DNA of 64,000 bases from contig NZ_KB899496.1 of the NCBI RefSeq assembly GCF_000378245.1, forward strand, positions 1 through 64,000, given 5' to 3'. Shown piece after piece: positions 26,972 to 35,211 of this stretch; within the stretch, counting starts at the first letter, position 1, and every line of letters starts with the position of its first letter. The position numbers were made by a program, and so were the translations under genes. The notes beneath the pieces were generated by a model. That model saw only the letters and a program-made list of their open reading frames with translations. It had not been told where the DNA came from and searched no databases. The DNA is from Aromatoleum toluclasticum ATCC 700605. Lineage in GTDB: Bacteria > Pseudomonadota > Gammaproteobacteria > Burkholderiales > Rhodocyclaceae.

Positions 26972-27265
26972 ATGGAGCAGTGGTTCGCGGCAAATCTCGG
27001 TGATGCGATGCTGGCCGGCGAGGAACTGGAGCGCGTGTGCGCGCTATTCGAGCAGCAGCGCGAGCGGAACGCCGCGACAGCGGTGCTGATGCGCCACGAG
27101 AACCTCGGGCGCCTGCATTGCGAGCTCGTGCTCTACTTTCCCCCCGAGCTGGCGGAACTCGCCGCTGCCGTCGGGGCGCAAGCCTGCGGCAGGCCCGGCT
27201 TGTCCGGGTTGGGGGTGGCGATCGGATCGCCGCAGCGCCTGGCCGAACTCGCGGCCAAGGATTGA
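26972..27265 (+). CDS. small hypothetical protein paired with the PAS gene
   Basis: 97 residues, not recognised. The first half is helical and charged (EELERVCALFEQQRERNAA); the middle is mixed (GRLHCELVLYFPPELAELA) and the end is Ala/Gly-rich. No signal peptide, no membrane segment, two cysteines. It starts 9 bases after the PAS gene, with a weak purine-rich ribosome site, so the two are probably co-transcribed. Codon use fits the neighbourhood. Confidence 0.6.
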   Translation: MEQWFAANLGDAMLAGEELERVCALFEQQRERNAATAVLMRHENLGRLHCELVLYFPPELAELAAAVGAQACGRPGLSGLGVAIGSPQRLAELAAKD

Positions 27266-27389
27266 CGCCGCCATACGGTGCAAAACGCGGCCCCGGATTC
27301 GCCGCCATGGGCGTGTCATGAGTTCTTAACCTCTGCAGATTACCGTGCGCCTGCAAGCGGCATCGCGTAATCCCACAGAGGAACCTCCA

Positions 27390-29579
27390 ATGAACGACAT
27401 GCAATCCCTGCGCCCCGGCAGCGACGACGAATCCACCAATACCTCGGTAAATCCGGGCTTCGACAGCATCCTGCAGGCGCGCCTGTCGCGACGCCGGCTC
27501 CTCGGCGGCAGCATCGGCGCAGCCGCGCTGGCGATGCTCGGCGGCGCGTCGCCGGCCCTCGCGGCAGCGTCCGCACAAGGCGCTGCCGCACCCGGTCGCA
27601 AGCTGCCCAAGCTCGCCTTCAATCCGGTTGCGAAGAGCCTCGCCGATGCCGTGTCGGTGCCGGAAGGCTACCGCTACATGGTGCTCTACCGCCTCGGCGA
27701 CCCGATCGACGGCAGCGTGGGCGAGTACCTCAACGACGGCACCGACCCGGCCGAAAGCTTCGCGCTGCGCGCGGGCGATCATCACGACGGCATGCATTAC
27801 TTCGGCCTCGGCCCCGACGGCAAGCACCACAAGAACGAGTCCGACCGCGGCCTGCTGTGCCTGAACCACGAAGCCATCACTCCGGCCTACCTGCATCCGA
27901 ACGGGGCTACGGTGGTCGGCGGCGTGCGCACGGTGGCGGAGGAAGTGCTGCGCGAGTTCTACGTGCATGGCGTGAGCGTGGTCGAGATTGCGCGCGCGGG
28001 CGGCGAATGGCGCTACCAGCGCGACTCGCACTTCAACCGGCGCGTGCACACCCTGACCGAAATGGAACTCTCCGGCCCGGCCGGCAAGACGCCCTACATG
28101 GTCACGAAGTATTCGCCGGACGGCAGCCGTACGCGCGGCACCGTCAACAACTGCGCCAGCGGCAGCACGCCATGGGGCACCTACCTCACGTGCGAGGAAA
28201 ACTGGGCCGGCTACTTCCGCCGCATCGAGGCAGCGGACAACCCGAACCGCAGCGTCAAGGAATTGACCTCCTTCTCACGCTACGGCGTTCGCGGCAACGG
28301 CCGCGAACTGTGGGCGACCGTCACGCCCGATACGGCGGACGACCTCTACGGCCGCTGGAACGCGATGAAACTCGGCAGCTCGACGGATGGCAGTGACGAC
28401 TACCGCAACGTGCCGAACACCTACGGCTGGGTTGTCGAGATCGACCCGTTCAGCCCGGACGCGACGCCGAAGAAGCGCACGGCGCTGGGCCGCTTCGCGC
28501 ACGAAGGCGCATGGCTCGGCCCGGTTCGCGTCGGCCACCCGCTGGTGTGGTACATGGGCTGTGACTCGCGCAACGAGTACATCTACAAGTACGTCTCGAA
28601 CGCCGTGTGGCACCCGGACGACGCCAACGGCGGCATGGCTGCCGGCGACAAGTACCTCGACGACGGCAGGCTCTACGTCGCACGCTTCGATGCGGACGGC
28701 ACCGGCCAGTGGGTCGAACTGGGCTTCGGTGTCGGCAACGTGTCGCCGGCGAACGCGGCCTACGGGTTTGCCGACCAGGCCGATGTCCTCGTGCATGCGC
28801 GCCTCGCGGCCGATGCGGCGGGCGCGACGAAGATGGACCGTCCCGAGTGGGGCGCCGTGAACCCGCGCAACGGCGAGGTCTATATGTCCCTCACCAACAC
28901 CAATGCCGCGAGCCGTCCGCTCTCCCGCCTCGATGCCGCCAACCCGCGCTTCTACAACGACCGCAAGACCACGGGCCAGGACCAGCGCGGCAATCCCAAC
29001 GGCCACATCATCCGCTTCGCCGAAGCCGGGGACGATGTCGCCGCGACGTCGTTCAAGTGGGACGTGTTCCTGTTCGGTGCACGTGCGACTGCCGATGCCG
29101 CGAACGTGAACATTTCCGGCCTGACCGATACCAACGACTTCTCCAGCCCCGACGGACTCTGGTTCAGCCAGGCGACCGGCGTGCTGTGGATCGAGACCGA
29201 CGACGGCGCCTACACCGACGTCACGAACTGCATGCTGCTCGCGGCGGTGCCGGGCGAGGTCGGCGACGGCAGCGCGCGGACCATCGTGAGCAGCGACGGA
29301 GCGAGCACGCGCGCGGTCGATACCTACGTCGGCAAGGCGCCCGGCGAGGAGAACCTGCGGCGCTTCCTTGTCGGCCCGAAGGAATGCGAAATCACCGGGG
29401 TTGCGGAAACGCCGGACGGCAAGGCGCTGTTCGTGAACATCCAGCATCCGGGCGAGGACACGCGCCCGGACTTCGCCACGGGCAGCTTCGGCAGCCATTG
29501 GCCGGATGGCGGGCTGTCGCGTCCGCGATCGTCCACCATCGTCATCACTCGCGTGGACGGCGGCCGCATCGGCGTCTGA
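27390..29579 (+). CDS. PhoX-family (DUF839) secreted phosphatase-like protein, Tat substrate
   Basis: 729 residues from ATG 27390. A twin-arginine signal (LSRRRLLGGSIGAAALAML) begins near residue 30, so the folded protein would be exported by Tat. The rest matches PhoX/DUF839 proteins: CLNHEAITPAYLHPNG, GTYLTCEENWAGYF, RFAHEGAW, SSPDGLWF and GPKECEITGVAETPDG. Known PhoX enzymes hydrolyse phosphate monoesters in the periplasm using Fe(III) and Ca. I see no Pho box upstream, so phosphate control is not evident. Followed by a tandem repeat and a strong terminator. Confidence 0.88.
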   Translation: MNDMQSLRPGSDDESTNTSVNPGFDSILQARLSRRRLLGGSIGAAALAMLGGASPALAAASAQGAAAPGRKLPKLAFNPVAKSLADAVSVPEGYRYMVLYRLGDPIDGSVGEYLNDGTDPAESFALRAGDHHDGMHYFGLGPDGKHHKNESDRGLLCLNHEAITPAYLHPNGATVVGGVRTVAEEVLREFYVHGVSVVEIARAGGEWRYQRDSHFNRRVHTLTEMELSGPAGKTPYMVTKYSPDGSRTRGTVNNCASGSTPWGTYLTCEENWAGYFRRIEAADNPNRSVKELTSFSRYGVRGNGRELWATVTPDTADDLYGRWNAMKLGSSTDGSDDYRNVPNTYGWVVEIDPFSPDATPKKRTALGRFAHEGAWLGPVRVGHPLVWYMGCDSRNEYIYKYVSNAVWHPDDANGGMAAGDKYLDDGRLYVARFDADGTGQWVELGFGVGNVSPANAAYGFADQADVLVHARLAADAAGATKMDRPEWGAVNPRNGEVYMSLTNTNAASRPLSRLDAANPRFYNDRKTTGQDQRGNPNGHIIRFAEAGDDVAATSFKWDVFLFGARATADAANVNISGLTDTNDFSSPDGLWFSQATGVLWIETDDGAYTDVTNCMLLAAVPGEVGDGSARTIVSSDGASTRAVDTYVGKAPGEENLRRFLVGPKECEITGVAETPDGKALFVNIQHPGEDTRPDFATGSFGSHWPDGGLSRPRSSTIVITRVDGGRIGV

Positions 29580-29610
29580 GGCAAGGTGCATGCGGGCGTC
29601 GCTGACGCCC

Positions 29611-29697
29611 GCGCCACAAACGAAAAATGCGGCCAAACCGCGCCACAAACGAAAAATGCGGCCAAACCGCGCCACAAACAAAAAACGCGGCCAGGCC
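29611..29697. repeat. three tandem 29-bp copies containing a small hairpin
   Basis: Units at 29611-29639, 29640-29668 and 29669-29697, each beginning GCGCCACAAAC. The first two are identical; the third differs at four positions (29680, 29686, 29694 and 29695). Each of the first two, read into the next, can form GCGG-CCAAA-CCGC. In the third copy the changes turn the unit into the left side of a full terminator. Non-coding. Confidence 0.85.
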
Positions 29698-29705
29698 GCG
29701 TTTTT
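29681..29705. terminator. bidirectional intrinsic terminator
   Basis: AAAAACGCGGCC (29681-29692) and GGCCGCGTTTTT (29694-29705) are perfect complements around a single base, giving a GC-rich stem with a T-run on either strand. It can end both the PhoX-like gene (plus) and the 89-residue gene (minus). Confidence 0.88.
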
Positions 29706-29743
29706 CGTTGAACGGTCCGGCTGGTGCCGGACGACGCCTCCCG

Positions 29744-30013
29744 TTATGCGTTCGCGGGGCGGCCGTACATCCGCAGGATGTTCTGGTAACTGCGGTGACG
29801 TTCGTTCGGATCGTACTTGCTGAAGATCTTCTCCTGACGCGCGCGGTTGAGCGGCGGCAGCGCGTCCAGGATCACGCGGCGCTCGTTCAGGATGTGTTGG
29901 CGCATGCGGTCGTTCACAAAGACGAAGCGCACGGGATCGTAGAGGCCGTCGTCGCGCTCGCGGTGGAAGCCTGCTTCGGCCGGCAGGAAGGTTTCATTGG
30001 TATGGCTTTTCAT
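29744..30013 (-). CDS. small conserved-looking hypothetical protein
   Basis: 89 residues from ATG 30013, highly charged: FHRERDDGLYDPVRFVFVND, then RMRQHILNERRVILDALPPL and NERHRSYQNILRMYGRP. No membrane span or signal. I do not recognise the family. A TAGAAT hexamer lies upstream on the minus strand (30063-30058); there is no good ribosome site. A longer frame to 30202 has poor codon use. It ends just before the bidirectional terminator and is downstream of ppnN on the same strand (gap 166 bases, no other feature seen). Confidence 0.6.
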   Translation of the reverse strand: MKSHTNETFLPAEAGFHRERDDGLYDPVRFVFVNDRMRQHILNERRVILDALPPLNRARQEKIFSKYDPNERHRSYQNILRMYGRPANA

Positions 30014-30179
30014 GATCGTCGGTGGTGTGGTGATGTCCGGTTTTGTATTTTTGGGCGATTCTACCCAATAAACGTTACGGACATATTTCCCCGCGCGCTG
30101 CCCGACGGCATATTCCACCCGGAAGTCATGGCATTCACGCAACATGTTTCCGCGCCGCCGCGGGACATGAGCCGCCGGC

Positions 30180-31601
30180 TCAGGCTGAGGGCGCTGCCTC
30201 ATGTGTGCGCGGCACGACGCGATAACACGGGTTGTAGGCCGTCCCCGGCAGCTTCATGCGCCCCTGCGCGACGAAGGAAGCGAGCAGGGCGTCCATCGGG
30301 CCCATGATCTCCGGATCGCCGTGGATCTCGAACGGACCGTGCTGCTCGATCTCGCGGATGCCGTCGTTCTTGACGTTGCCGGCGACCACGCCGGAGAACG
30401 CGCGGCGCAGATCGGCCGCGAGCAGGTGCTTCGGCTCGCCGCGATGCAGCCTGAGGCGCCGCATGTTCGCGTGCGTCGGCCGGAAGGGCTGCTGGAACTC
30501 GTGTTCGATGCGCAGCAGCCAGTTGAAGTAATAGGCGTCGCGATGTTCCTTGCGGAAGGCGCGCACCCTGCAGATGCCGCCGTGGATCTCGCGCGCGACC
30601 GCCGCCGGATCGTCGATGATGATGCGGTAACGGCTGCGTGCCTCGTCGCCCAGCGTCTCGCCGATGAAGCTGTCGATGCGGTGGAAGTATTCCCCGGTAT
30701 GCTTCGGCCCGGTGAATACCAGCGGGAAGGGCTGGGCGGCATTGGCCGGATGCAGCAGGATGCCCAGCACGTAGAGGATCTCCTCGGCCGTGCCGACGCC
30801 GCCGGGGAACACGACGAAGCCGTGGCCCGCGCGCACGAAAGCCTCCAGGCGCTTTTCCACGTCAGGCAGGATAACGAGGTCATTGACGATGGGGTTGGGC
30901 GATTCGGCCGCGATGATCCCGGGCTCGGTGAAGCCGAGATAGCGCGGCTTGCCGATGCGCTGCTTGGCGTGTCCGATCGTCGCGCCCTTCATCGGCCCCT
31001 TCATCGCTCCCGGGCCGCAGCCGGTGCAGATGTCCAGCCCGCGCAGCCCCATCTCGTAGCCGACGCGCTTGGTGTAGTCGTACTCCTCGCGGCTGATCGA
31101 ATGGCCGCCCCAGCACACCGCGACGCTGGGCTGCATCACCGGCTGCACGATCCCGGCGTTGCGCAGGATGTGGAAAACGGCGTCGGTGATGCCCTCGGAG
31201 GAGCCCAGTTCGAATCGCCCGCCTGCCGCGTCACCGGGTTCGCCATTCGCATAGACCACGTCGCGCAGCACCGCGAACAGGTGTTCCTGGATGCCGCGGA
31301 TCATCTGCCCGTCGACGAAGGCGCTCGCCGGCGCGTTACGGATGTCCAGCTTGATGCCGCGCGAGCGCTGGATGATCTCGATGTCGAAGTCCGGGTAGCG
31401 GGCGAGGAGCTCCTTGCCGTCGTCGAGCGGATTGCCGCAGTTGAGCACCGCGAGGGCGCAATTGCGGAAAATTTCCCGCAGTCCGCCCTGACCCTGGCTC
31501 GAAAGACGTGCAGCTTCCGTGCGCGACAGCACCTCCATGCGCCCGGTGGGCGAAACCTGGGCGTCGACGACGGGGAATCTTGCGGCAGAAGGCTGGCTCA
31601 T
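30180..31601 (-). CDS. ppnN: pyrimidine/purine nucleotide 5'-monophosphate nucleosidase
   Basis: 473 residues, close to the length of E. coli PpnN (YgdH). It hydrolyses the N-glycosidic bond of nucleoside monophosphates, releasing base and ribose 5-phosphate, and is stimulated by (p)ppGpp in E. coli. The LOG/Rossmann core shows CTGCGPGAMKGPMKGA and FPGGVGTAEEILYV, which hold the phosphate-binding and catalytic residues, flanked by N- and C-terminal PpnN domains. ATG 31601 gives MSQPSAARFPVVDAQV; the longer frame upstream is Arg/Pro-rich and unlikely. relA, whose product makes its likely effector, lies about 26 kb away. Confidence 0.9.
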   Translation of the reverse strand: MSQPSAARFPVVDAQVSPTGRMEVLSRTEAARLSSQGQGGLREIFRNCALAVLNCGNPLDDGKELLARYPDFDIEIIQRSRGIKLDIRNAPASAFVDGQMIRGIQEHLFAVLRDVVYANGEPGDAAGGRFELGSSEGITDAVFHILRNAGIVQPVMQPSVAVCWGGHSISREEYDYTKRVGYEMGLRGLDICTGCGPGAMKGPMKGATIGHAKQRIGKPRYLGFTEPGIIAAESPNPIVNDLVILPDVEKRLEAFVRAGHGFVVFPGGVGTAEEILYVLGILLHPANAAQPFPLVFTGPKHTGEYFHRIDSFIGETLGDEARSRYRIIIDDPAAVAREIHGGICRVRAFRKEHRDAYYFNWLLRIEHEFQQPFRPTHANMRRLRLHRGEPKHLLAADLRRAFSGVVAGNVKNDGIREIEQHGPFEIHGDPEIMGPMDALLASFVAQGRMKLPGTAYNPCYRVVPRTHEAAPSA

Positions 31602-31805
31602 GGGATGGGATCTCGTGCTCTGGGTTGGCCGGTCGCGCGGGGCTGTGGCTCCCGCCCGCCGGTCCGGAACCGTGCATGGTATTCGTGTCGGGCGTTGAAT
31701 GCATGCCGGCAACGCCGGCTGTGCTTCCGCGGTCCGTCCGCGTCAGCGGCGGATGTCGAGGTGCACGACCAGGTTTGCCTCGTGTGTGCGCCAGCGCAGC
31801 GGGAG

Positions 31806-32294
31806 TCAGATCGTCGGCGAGCTGCAGAGGCGCACGTTGCGCGTGTTGCTCAGCGTTACCGCGGCGTCGATTGCGGCCCGGTCCGGCGTAGCCGAGGCAA
31901 GAAGCGCGATCGCCGCGCTCCGGAGCGGTTGCCACTGCCGATCGAGCTTGTCCGCGAGTTCGAGCGCAGGACCGTCCTGCGAGTCCGCCGCAAACGCCTG
32001 CACCTCGGCAAGGGCCTGGTCGAAGGCCTGGTAGGCCTCCGAGATCTGCGCCTGGCTCGTCTGCACCGGCTCGTCCGCAGCCGATTCATGCGAAAGTGTG
32101 AGCACGGCCTTGGCGAGCTGCTGCGAGTAGCCGCGCAGCTTGCCGCCCTCGTTGATGCTCTTCGCGTCGCGTTCGACGTTCTGCAGCAGGACGTAGTTGA
32201 GCGTATAGACGCCGACGCTCACGAGAAAGAAGGCGGCGACGGCAAACACGAGCACACGGTATTTGCCGAGCAGGGACGAGAGCAGCAAGGGCAT
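31806..32294 (-). CDS. membrane-anchored PilJ-N-like sensor without output domain; in-frame TGA near its end
   Basis: 162 residues. One membrane segment (about 12-35) is followed by a helical periplasmic domain with NEGGKLRGYSQQLAKAVLTLS, similar to the N-terminal module of type IV pilus methyl-accepting proteins (PilJ/NarX-type NxxGxxR). No HAMP or signalling domain follows. The frame stops with TGA at 31808-31806, but translation beyond it continues in the same frame for 20 codons with strongly GC-rich third positions (LRWRTHEANLVVHLDIRR) to a stop at 31743. The gene may be longer and interrupted by a nonsense change. Confidence 0.65.
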   Translation of the reverse strand: MPLLLSSLLGKYRVLVFAVAAFFLVSVGVYTLNYVLLQNVERDAKSINEGGKLRGYSQQLAKAVLTLSHESAADEPVQTSQAQISEAYQAFDQALAEVQAFAADSQDGPALELADKLDRQWQPLRSAAIALLASATPDRAAIDAAVTLSNTRNVRLCSSPTI

Positions 32295-32416
32295 CCGGGG
32301 CGACCGAGGGAGTGGGGCAGAGGCCGCGGAGGCTACCTTTCAGGTGTTACATTTTTGCGTCAATGTGCGAAAAGGGCCAAAGGACGGGGCTGTGCAAGAA
32401 TATTTCATCGGCGCGT

Positions 32417-32444
32417 TAAAGATTTTACGGTCGGGCGCCGATAA
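32417..32444 (+). promoter_or_regulatory. sigma-28 (FliA)-type promoter
   Basis: TAAAGATT at 32417-32424, a 12-base spacer and GCCGATAA at 32437-32444. The consensus is TAAAGTTT-N11-GCCGATAA, so the -10 is perfect, the -35 has one mismatch and the spacer is one base long. It is about 100 bases upstream of the gene at 32547, in the otherwise empty region 32295-32546, and would link the next two genes to the motility regulon. Confidence 0.6.
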
Positions 32445-32546
32445 ATATGCTTGTAGCGTTCCTTTGCATCCCGGTAATATCTACTTACAAGTTCCACGCT
32501 CGATGCTGCAGTCCGCTACTGCGATCGACATACAGTGAAAGATCCG

Positions 32547-32789
32547 ATGTCAGTAAATCCGTCCTGGAAGCAGTTCACCATCGAGCGCCTGGCACGCGAG
32601 ATCGGCGTTTTGGGCGAAATCATCGTCGATGATGTCCTTTTCGATCTCGGATTCGAGGACGGCGAACTGCCGCCCCGACAGCTGATGACATTCCTCGCCC
32701 GCCTGCAGCGCGAGCTCCCGGAAACCGTCGATCGCGAGGCGATCATCCAGGAACTCGTGGCCGGACTCCTCTCAACTCCAAATTCCTGA
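32547..32789 (+). CDS. small acidic hypothetical protein, first gene behind the sigma-28 promoter
   Basis: 80 residues from ATG 32547 (GTG 32535 also possible). Acidic and helical: FTIERLAREIGVLGEIIVDD, then LPPRQLMTFLARLQRELPE and IIQELVAGLL. No membrane segment or known motif. It ends 5 bases before the HAMP sensor, so the two are probably co-transcribed, and it may be a cytoplasmic partner of that sensor. I do not recognise the family. Confidence 0.7.
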   Translation: MSVNPSWKQFTIERLAREIGVLGEIIVDDVLFDLGFEDGELPPRQLMTFLARLQRELPETVDREAIIQELVAGLLSTPNS

Positions 32790-32794
32790 CCGTC

Positions 32795-33658
32795 ATGACC
32801 ATCCGAAACAAGCTGATCCTCGGTTTTTCCGTGCTGCTCGCGTTCATCCTCGTTCAGGGTGCCGCCAGCTTCTTCTACGGTTCGCGCACGCAGGGCCTCG
32901 TGGACACGGCCGTGAACCGGAACTTCATCGCGGCGACGGAAATCACCGACCTCCTCGCGTCGGCGCAACAGCTGCGGCGTCAGGAAAAGGAATACCTGAT
33001 CTACGTCGGCAACGTCGATGGGCGCAATGCGGTGCTCAAGGACTGGAACGCCACGCATGCCCGCATCCTGGGCCAGATCGAAGCAATGGTCGCCAACAGC
33101 AGGGGTATCTACTTGCCCGCCGACAGTGGCGCCTTCACGCAATGGAAGGCCGCGCTGGACGACTACCAGAAGGGCTTTGCCCGCATCATCGAAGGCTTCA
33201 GCTACGACGTCACGATGCTCGACGAAGGTGAAACCGCCGGCGGTTCGCAGACCTACAACAAGGCGGTGCGTGCCAACGAGGAGCTGCGCCCGGCGGTCGA
33301 TCGCTTCGACAACGTCCTGATTCAAGGCGCTACGAAGATGGCGCGCGCCCGTGCCGACGAATCGGCCCAAGCCTATCAGGCCATCCGCAGCAACTTCGAC
33401 GTGGTCGATTACGTGAACATCGGCTTTGCCGTCGCGGGCCTGCTGCTGGCCGGTGCCCTGCTGGCAACGATCCCTGCGTCGATCACCCGGCCGCTCGACT
33501 CGTTGATCGAATCGGCCGACAAGATGAGCCTCGGTGACCTTGGCAAGAAGTTCGAGGCCGGCGGAGTCAAGGACTTCGAGCGGCTTGCCGCTTCGCTGGA
33601 GCGCATGCGTGTGACGATGGAAGCCATGATCGTCCGCCTCAAGGCGCGTTCCCGCTGA
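32795..33658 (+). CDS. HAMP-domain periplasmic sensor lacking a signalling domain
   Basis: 287 residues: membrane segment about 7-25, a helical periplasmic domain of some 180 residues (QLRRQEKEYLIYVGN is typical of HBM/4-helix-bundle sensors), a second membrane segment at about 209-232, and a HAMP domain to near residue 285 (PASITRPLDSLIESADKMS; FERLAASLERMRVTMEAM). The layout is that of a chemoreceptor cut right after HAMP. With no stop or frameshift and intact coding quality, it looks like a real short protein that would signal by docking to partners. The sigma-28-type promoter upstream supports a motility role. Confidence 0.82.
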   Translation: MTIRNKLILGFSVLLAFILVQGAASFFYGSRTQGLVDTAVNRNFIAATEITDLLASAQQLRRQEKEYLIYVGNVDGRNAVLKDWNATHARILGQIEAMVANSRGIYLPADSGAFTQWKAALDDYQKGFARIIEGFSYDVTMLDEGETAGGSQTYNKAVRANEELRPAVDRFDNVLIQGATKMARARADESAQAYQAIRSNFDVVDYVNIGFAVAGLLLAGALLATIPASITRPLDSLIESADKMSLGDLGKKFEAGGVKDFERLAASLERMRVTMEAMIVRLKARSR

Positions 33659-33719
33659 GAACAGACACCTGATCACACGAATCGGCTTCAACCGGCAACT
33701 CTTGAAACAAGGAACTACC

Positions 33720-34379
33720 ATGCGTATCGCTCTTCGCCCGCTGCTCCTCGCCCTGACCCTGGGAACCGCCCTGGCGCTGCCTGCTCACGCGCAGCAGTCG
33801 GCTTCGGGCGCCGTCGCGACCAAGGCGGCCGCACGCACCGCCGCGGCCAAGCCCGCCGCGGAAGATCTCGTCGCCGGGGATTACGTGATCGACGTGGCAC
33901 ACTCGCACGTCTATTTCTTCATTTCGCACCTTGGCGTCAGCCGTTTCATGGGCCGTTTCGACGACATCAAGGGGACCTTCATGATCGGGCAGAAGCCGAC
34001 CGACAGCGCGGTCAGCGCGACGGTGTCCGTGTCCAGCGTCAATACCAAGCACCAGAAGCTCGAAGATCACCTGAGGAGCCCCGATTTCTTCGATGCCGCG
34101 CAGTTCCCGACCATGACCTTCGAGTCGACGCGGGTGCGCTGGAACAACCGCGGCGAAGGCGTCCTGTCGGGCAACCTGACGATCCACGGCGTCACCAAGC
34201 CGGTCGATTTCGACCTGAAGCTGACGGGCGCAGGGAAGGGGCCGCGCGGCGATACCCGTGCCGGATTCGAAAGCACGGCCACGATCAAGCGCAGCGACTT
34301 CGGCATGAACTACGGTCTGCCGCGCGTCGTCGGCGACACCGTCGAGATCGCCCTGTCGATCGAAGGCATCCGCCAGTAA
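33720..34379 (+). CDS. YceI-family periplasmic lipid-binding-type protein
   Basis: 219 residues. Signal peptide cleaved after about residue 25 (LALPAHAQQ), then an Ala-rich linker and a YceI lipocalin-like barrel: DYVIDVAHSHVYFFISHLG, then DDIKGTF and SSVNTKHQKLEDHLRSPDFF, and TIHGVTKPVDFDL. YceI proteins bind isoprenoid or fatty molecules in the periplasm; the ligand here is unknown. AAGGAAC lies before the ATG. It is 61 bases after the HAMP sensor and converges on the DsbA-like gene. Confidence 0.9.
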   Translation: MRIALRPLLLALTLGTALALPAHAQQSASGAVATKAAARTAAAKPAAEDLVAGDYVIDVAHSHVYFFISHLGVSRFMGRFDDIKGTFMIGQKPTDSAVSATVSVSSVNTKHQKLEDHLRSPDFFDAAQFPTMTFESTRVRWNNRGEGVLSGNLTIHGVTKPVDFDLKLTGAGKGPRGDTRAGFESTATIKRSDFGMNYGLPRVVGDTVEIALSIEGIRQ

Positions 34380-34507
34380 GCATCCGCTGCAGAGGCGGCC
34401 CCGGAAGGCCGTCTTCGCAGTGTGCCGTATCGCATTCGGCCCTGCCATCCGGCGGGGCCGATGTCTTTTCTGCGGGGCTCGGCCGCGGCTCGGCGCGGAA
34501 TTGATGC

Positions 34508-35158
34508 TCAGTACTGGCTTTTCAGTTCTTCCGCGACGAGCTGTTTGAGCTGCTCGTAGCCGAAGCTGGGCATAGGGCGTCCGTTTACGAAGAATTCCGG
34601 CGTCTTCGTCACGTTGAGCGCGCGTGCGTCGGCCAGATCCTGCCTGACGATCGCGTCGATCGCCGGGTCGGCCATGTCGGTCTTCAGCTTCGCAATGTCC
34701 AGGCCGATGCCGTTGATGAAGTTCCACACCATGTCGGGCTGCGGGTCGTGGTGCGACGCCCAGTTCGGCTGCGCCGCAAACAGCGCTTCCAGCGTTTCCC
34801 AGAATTTGCCCTGGAGTTTCGCCGCCGCCAGCAGCTTCACGACCTGCTCCGAGCCGTCGTGGAACGGCGCGTAGCGCACGCTGACGCGGATCTGCCCGGG
34901 CGCTGCAGCCATCAGCTGCTTTACGTACGGGTAGAAATCGCGGCAGGTTTCGCAGGCCGGATCGAGGAATTCGACGATGTGCACGCGCGCATCGGCCTCG
35001 CCCAGCGACGGCGAATGTACGCGCACGAGTGCGGAACGGTTCTGCTCGGCGACCTCGTCGCGTTGAGCGCTCTTCTCCGAATCATGGACGAGCGTCGCGG
35101 TGGCGAACACCCCCACCATCAATGCGGCGGCGATGCCGAAAATGTACTTCTGGTTCAT
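34508..35158 (-). CDS. DsbA-family thioredoxin-fold protein, membrane-anchored
   Basis: 216 residues. An uncleaved-looking N-terminal hydrophobic segment (about 5-24), then a thioredoxin fold with active site CETC (residues 69-72, in FLDPACETCRDFYP) and the cis-proline loop TKTPEFFVNG. The inserted helical region matches DsbA/BdbD-type oxidoreductases of the periplasm. ATG 35158 is chosen since the extra N-terminal stretch to 35209 is not signal-like. It follows the DUF1330 gene by 53 bases on the same strand. Confidence 0.88.
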   Translation of the reverse strand: MNQKYIFGIAAALMVGVFATATLVHDSEKSAQRDEVAEQNRSALVRVHSPSLGEADARVHIVEFLDPACETCRDFYPYVKQLMAAAPGQIRVSVRYAPFHDGSEQVVKLLAAAKLQGKFWETLEALFAAQPNWASHHDPQPDMVWNFINGIGLDIAKLKTDMADPAIDAIVRQDLADARALNVTKTPEFFVNGRPMPSFGYEQLKQLVAEELKSQY

Positions 35159-35211
35159 CTGGACATCCTGTGTTAAGCAAAAAGGGATCCCGCCGGCGAC
35201 ACTTCGCACGT

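Noticed and set aside
27266-27389. Pho box before the PhoX-like gene
   Set aside because: No pair of CTGTCAT-like direct repeats is present.
31713-31742. Possible continuation of ppnN to an upstream start at 31712
   Set aside because: The added 37 residues are Arg/Pro/Thr-rich and unlike PpnN; ATG 31601 gives a typical N-terminus.
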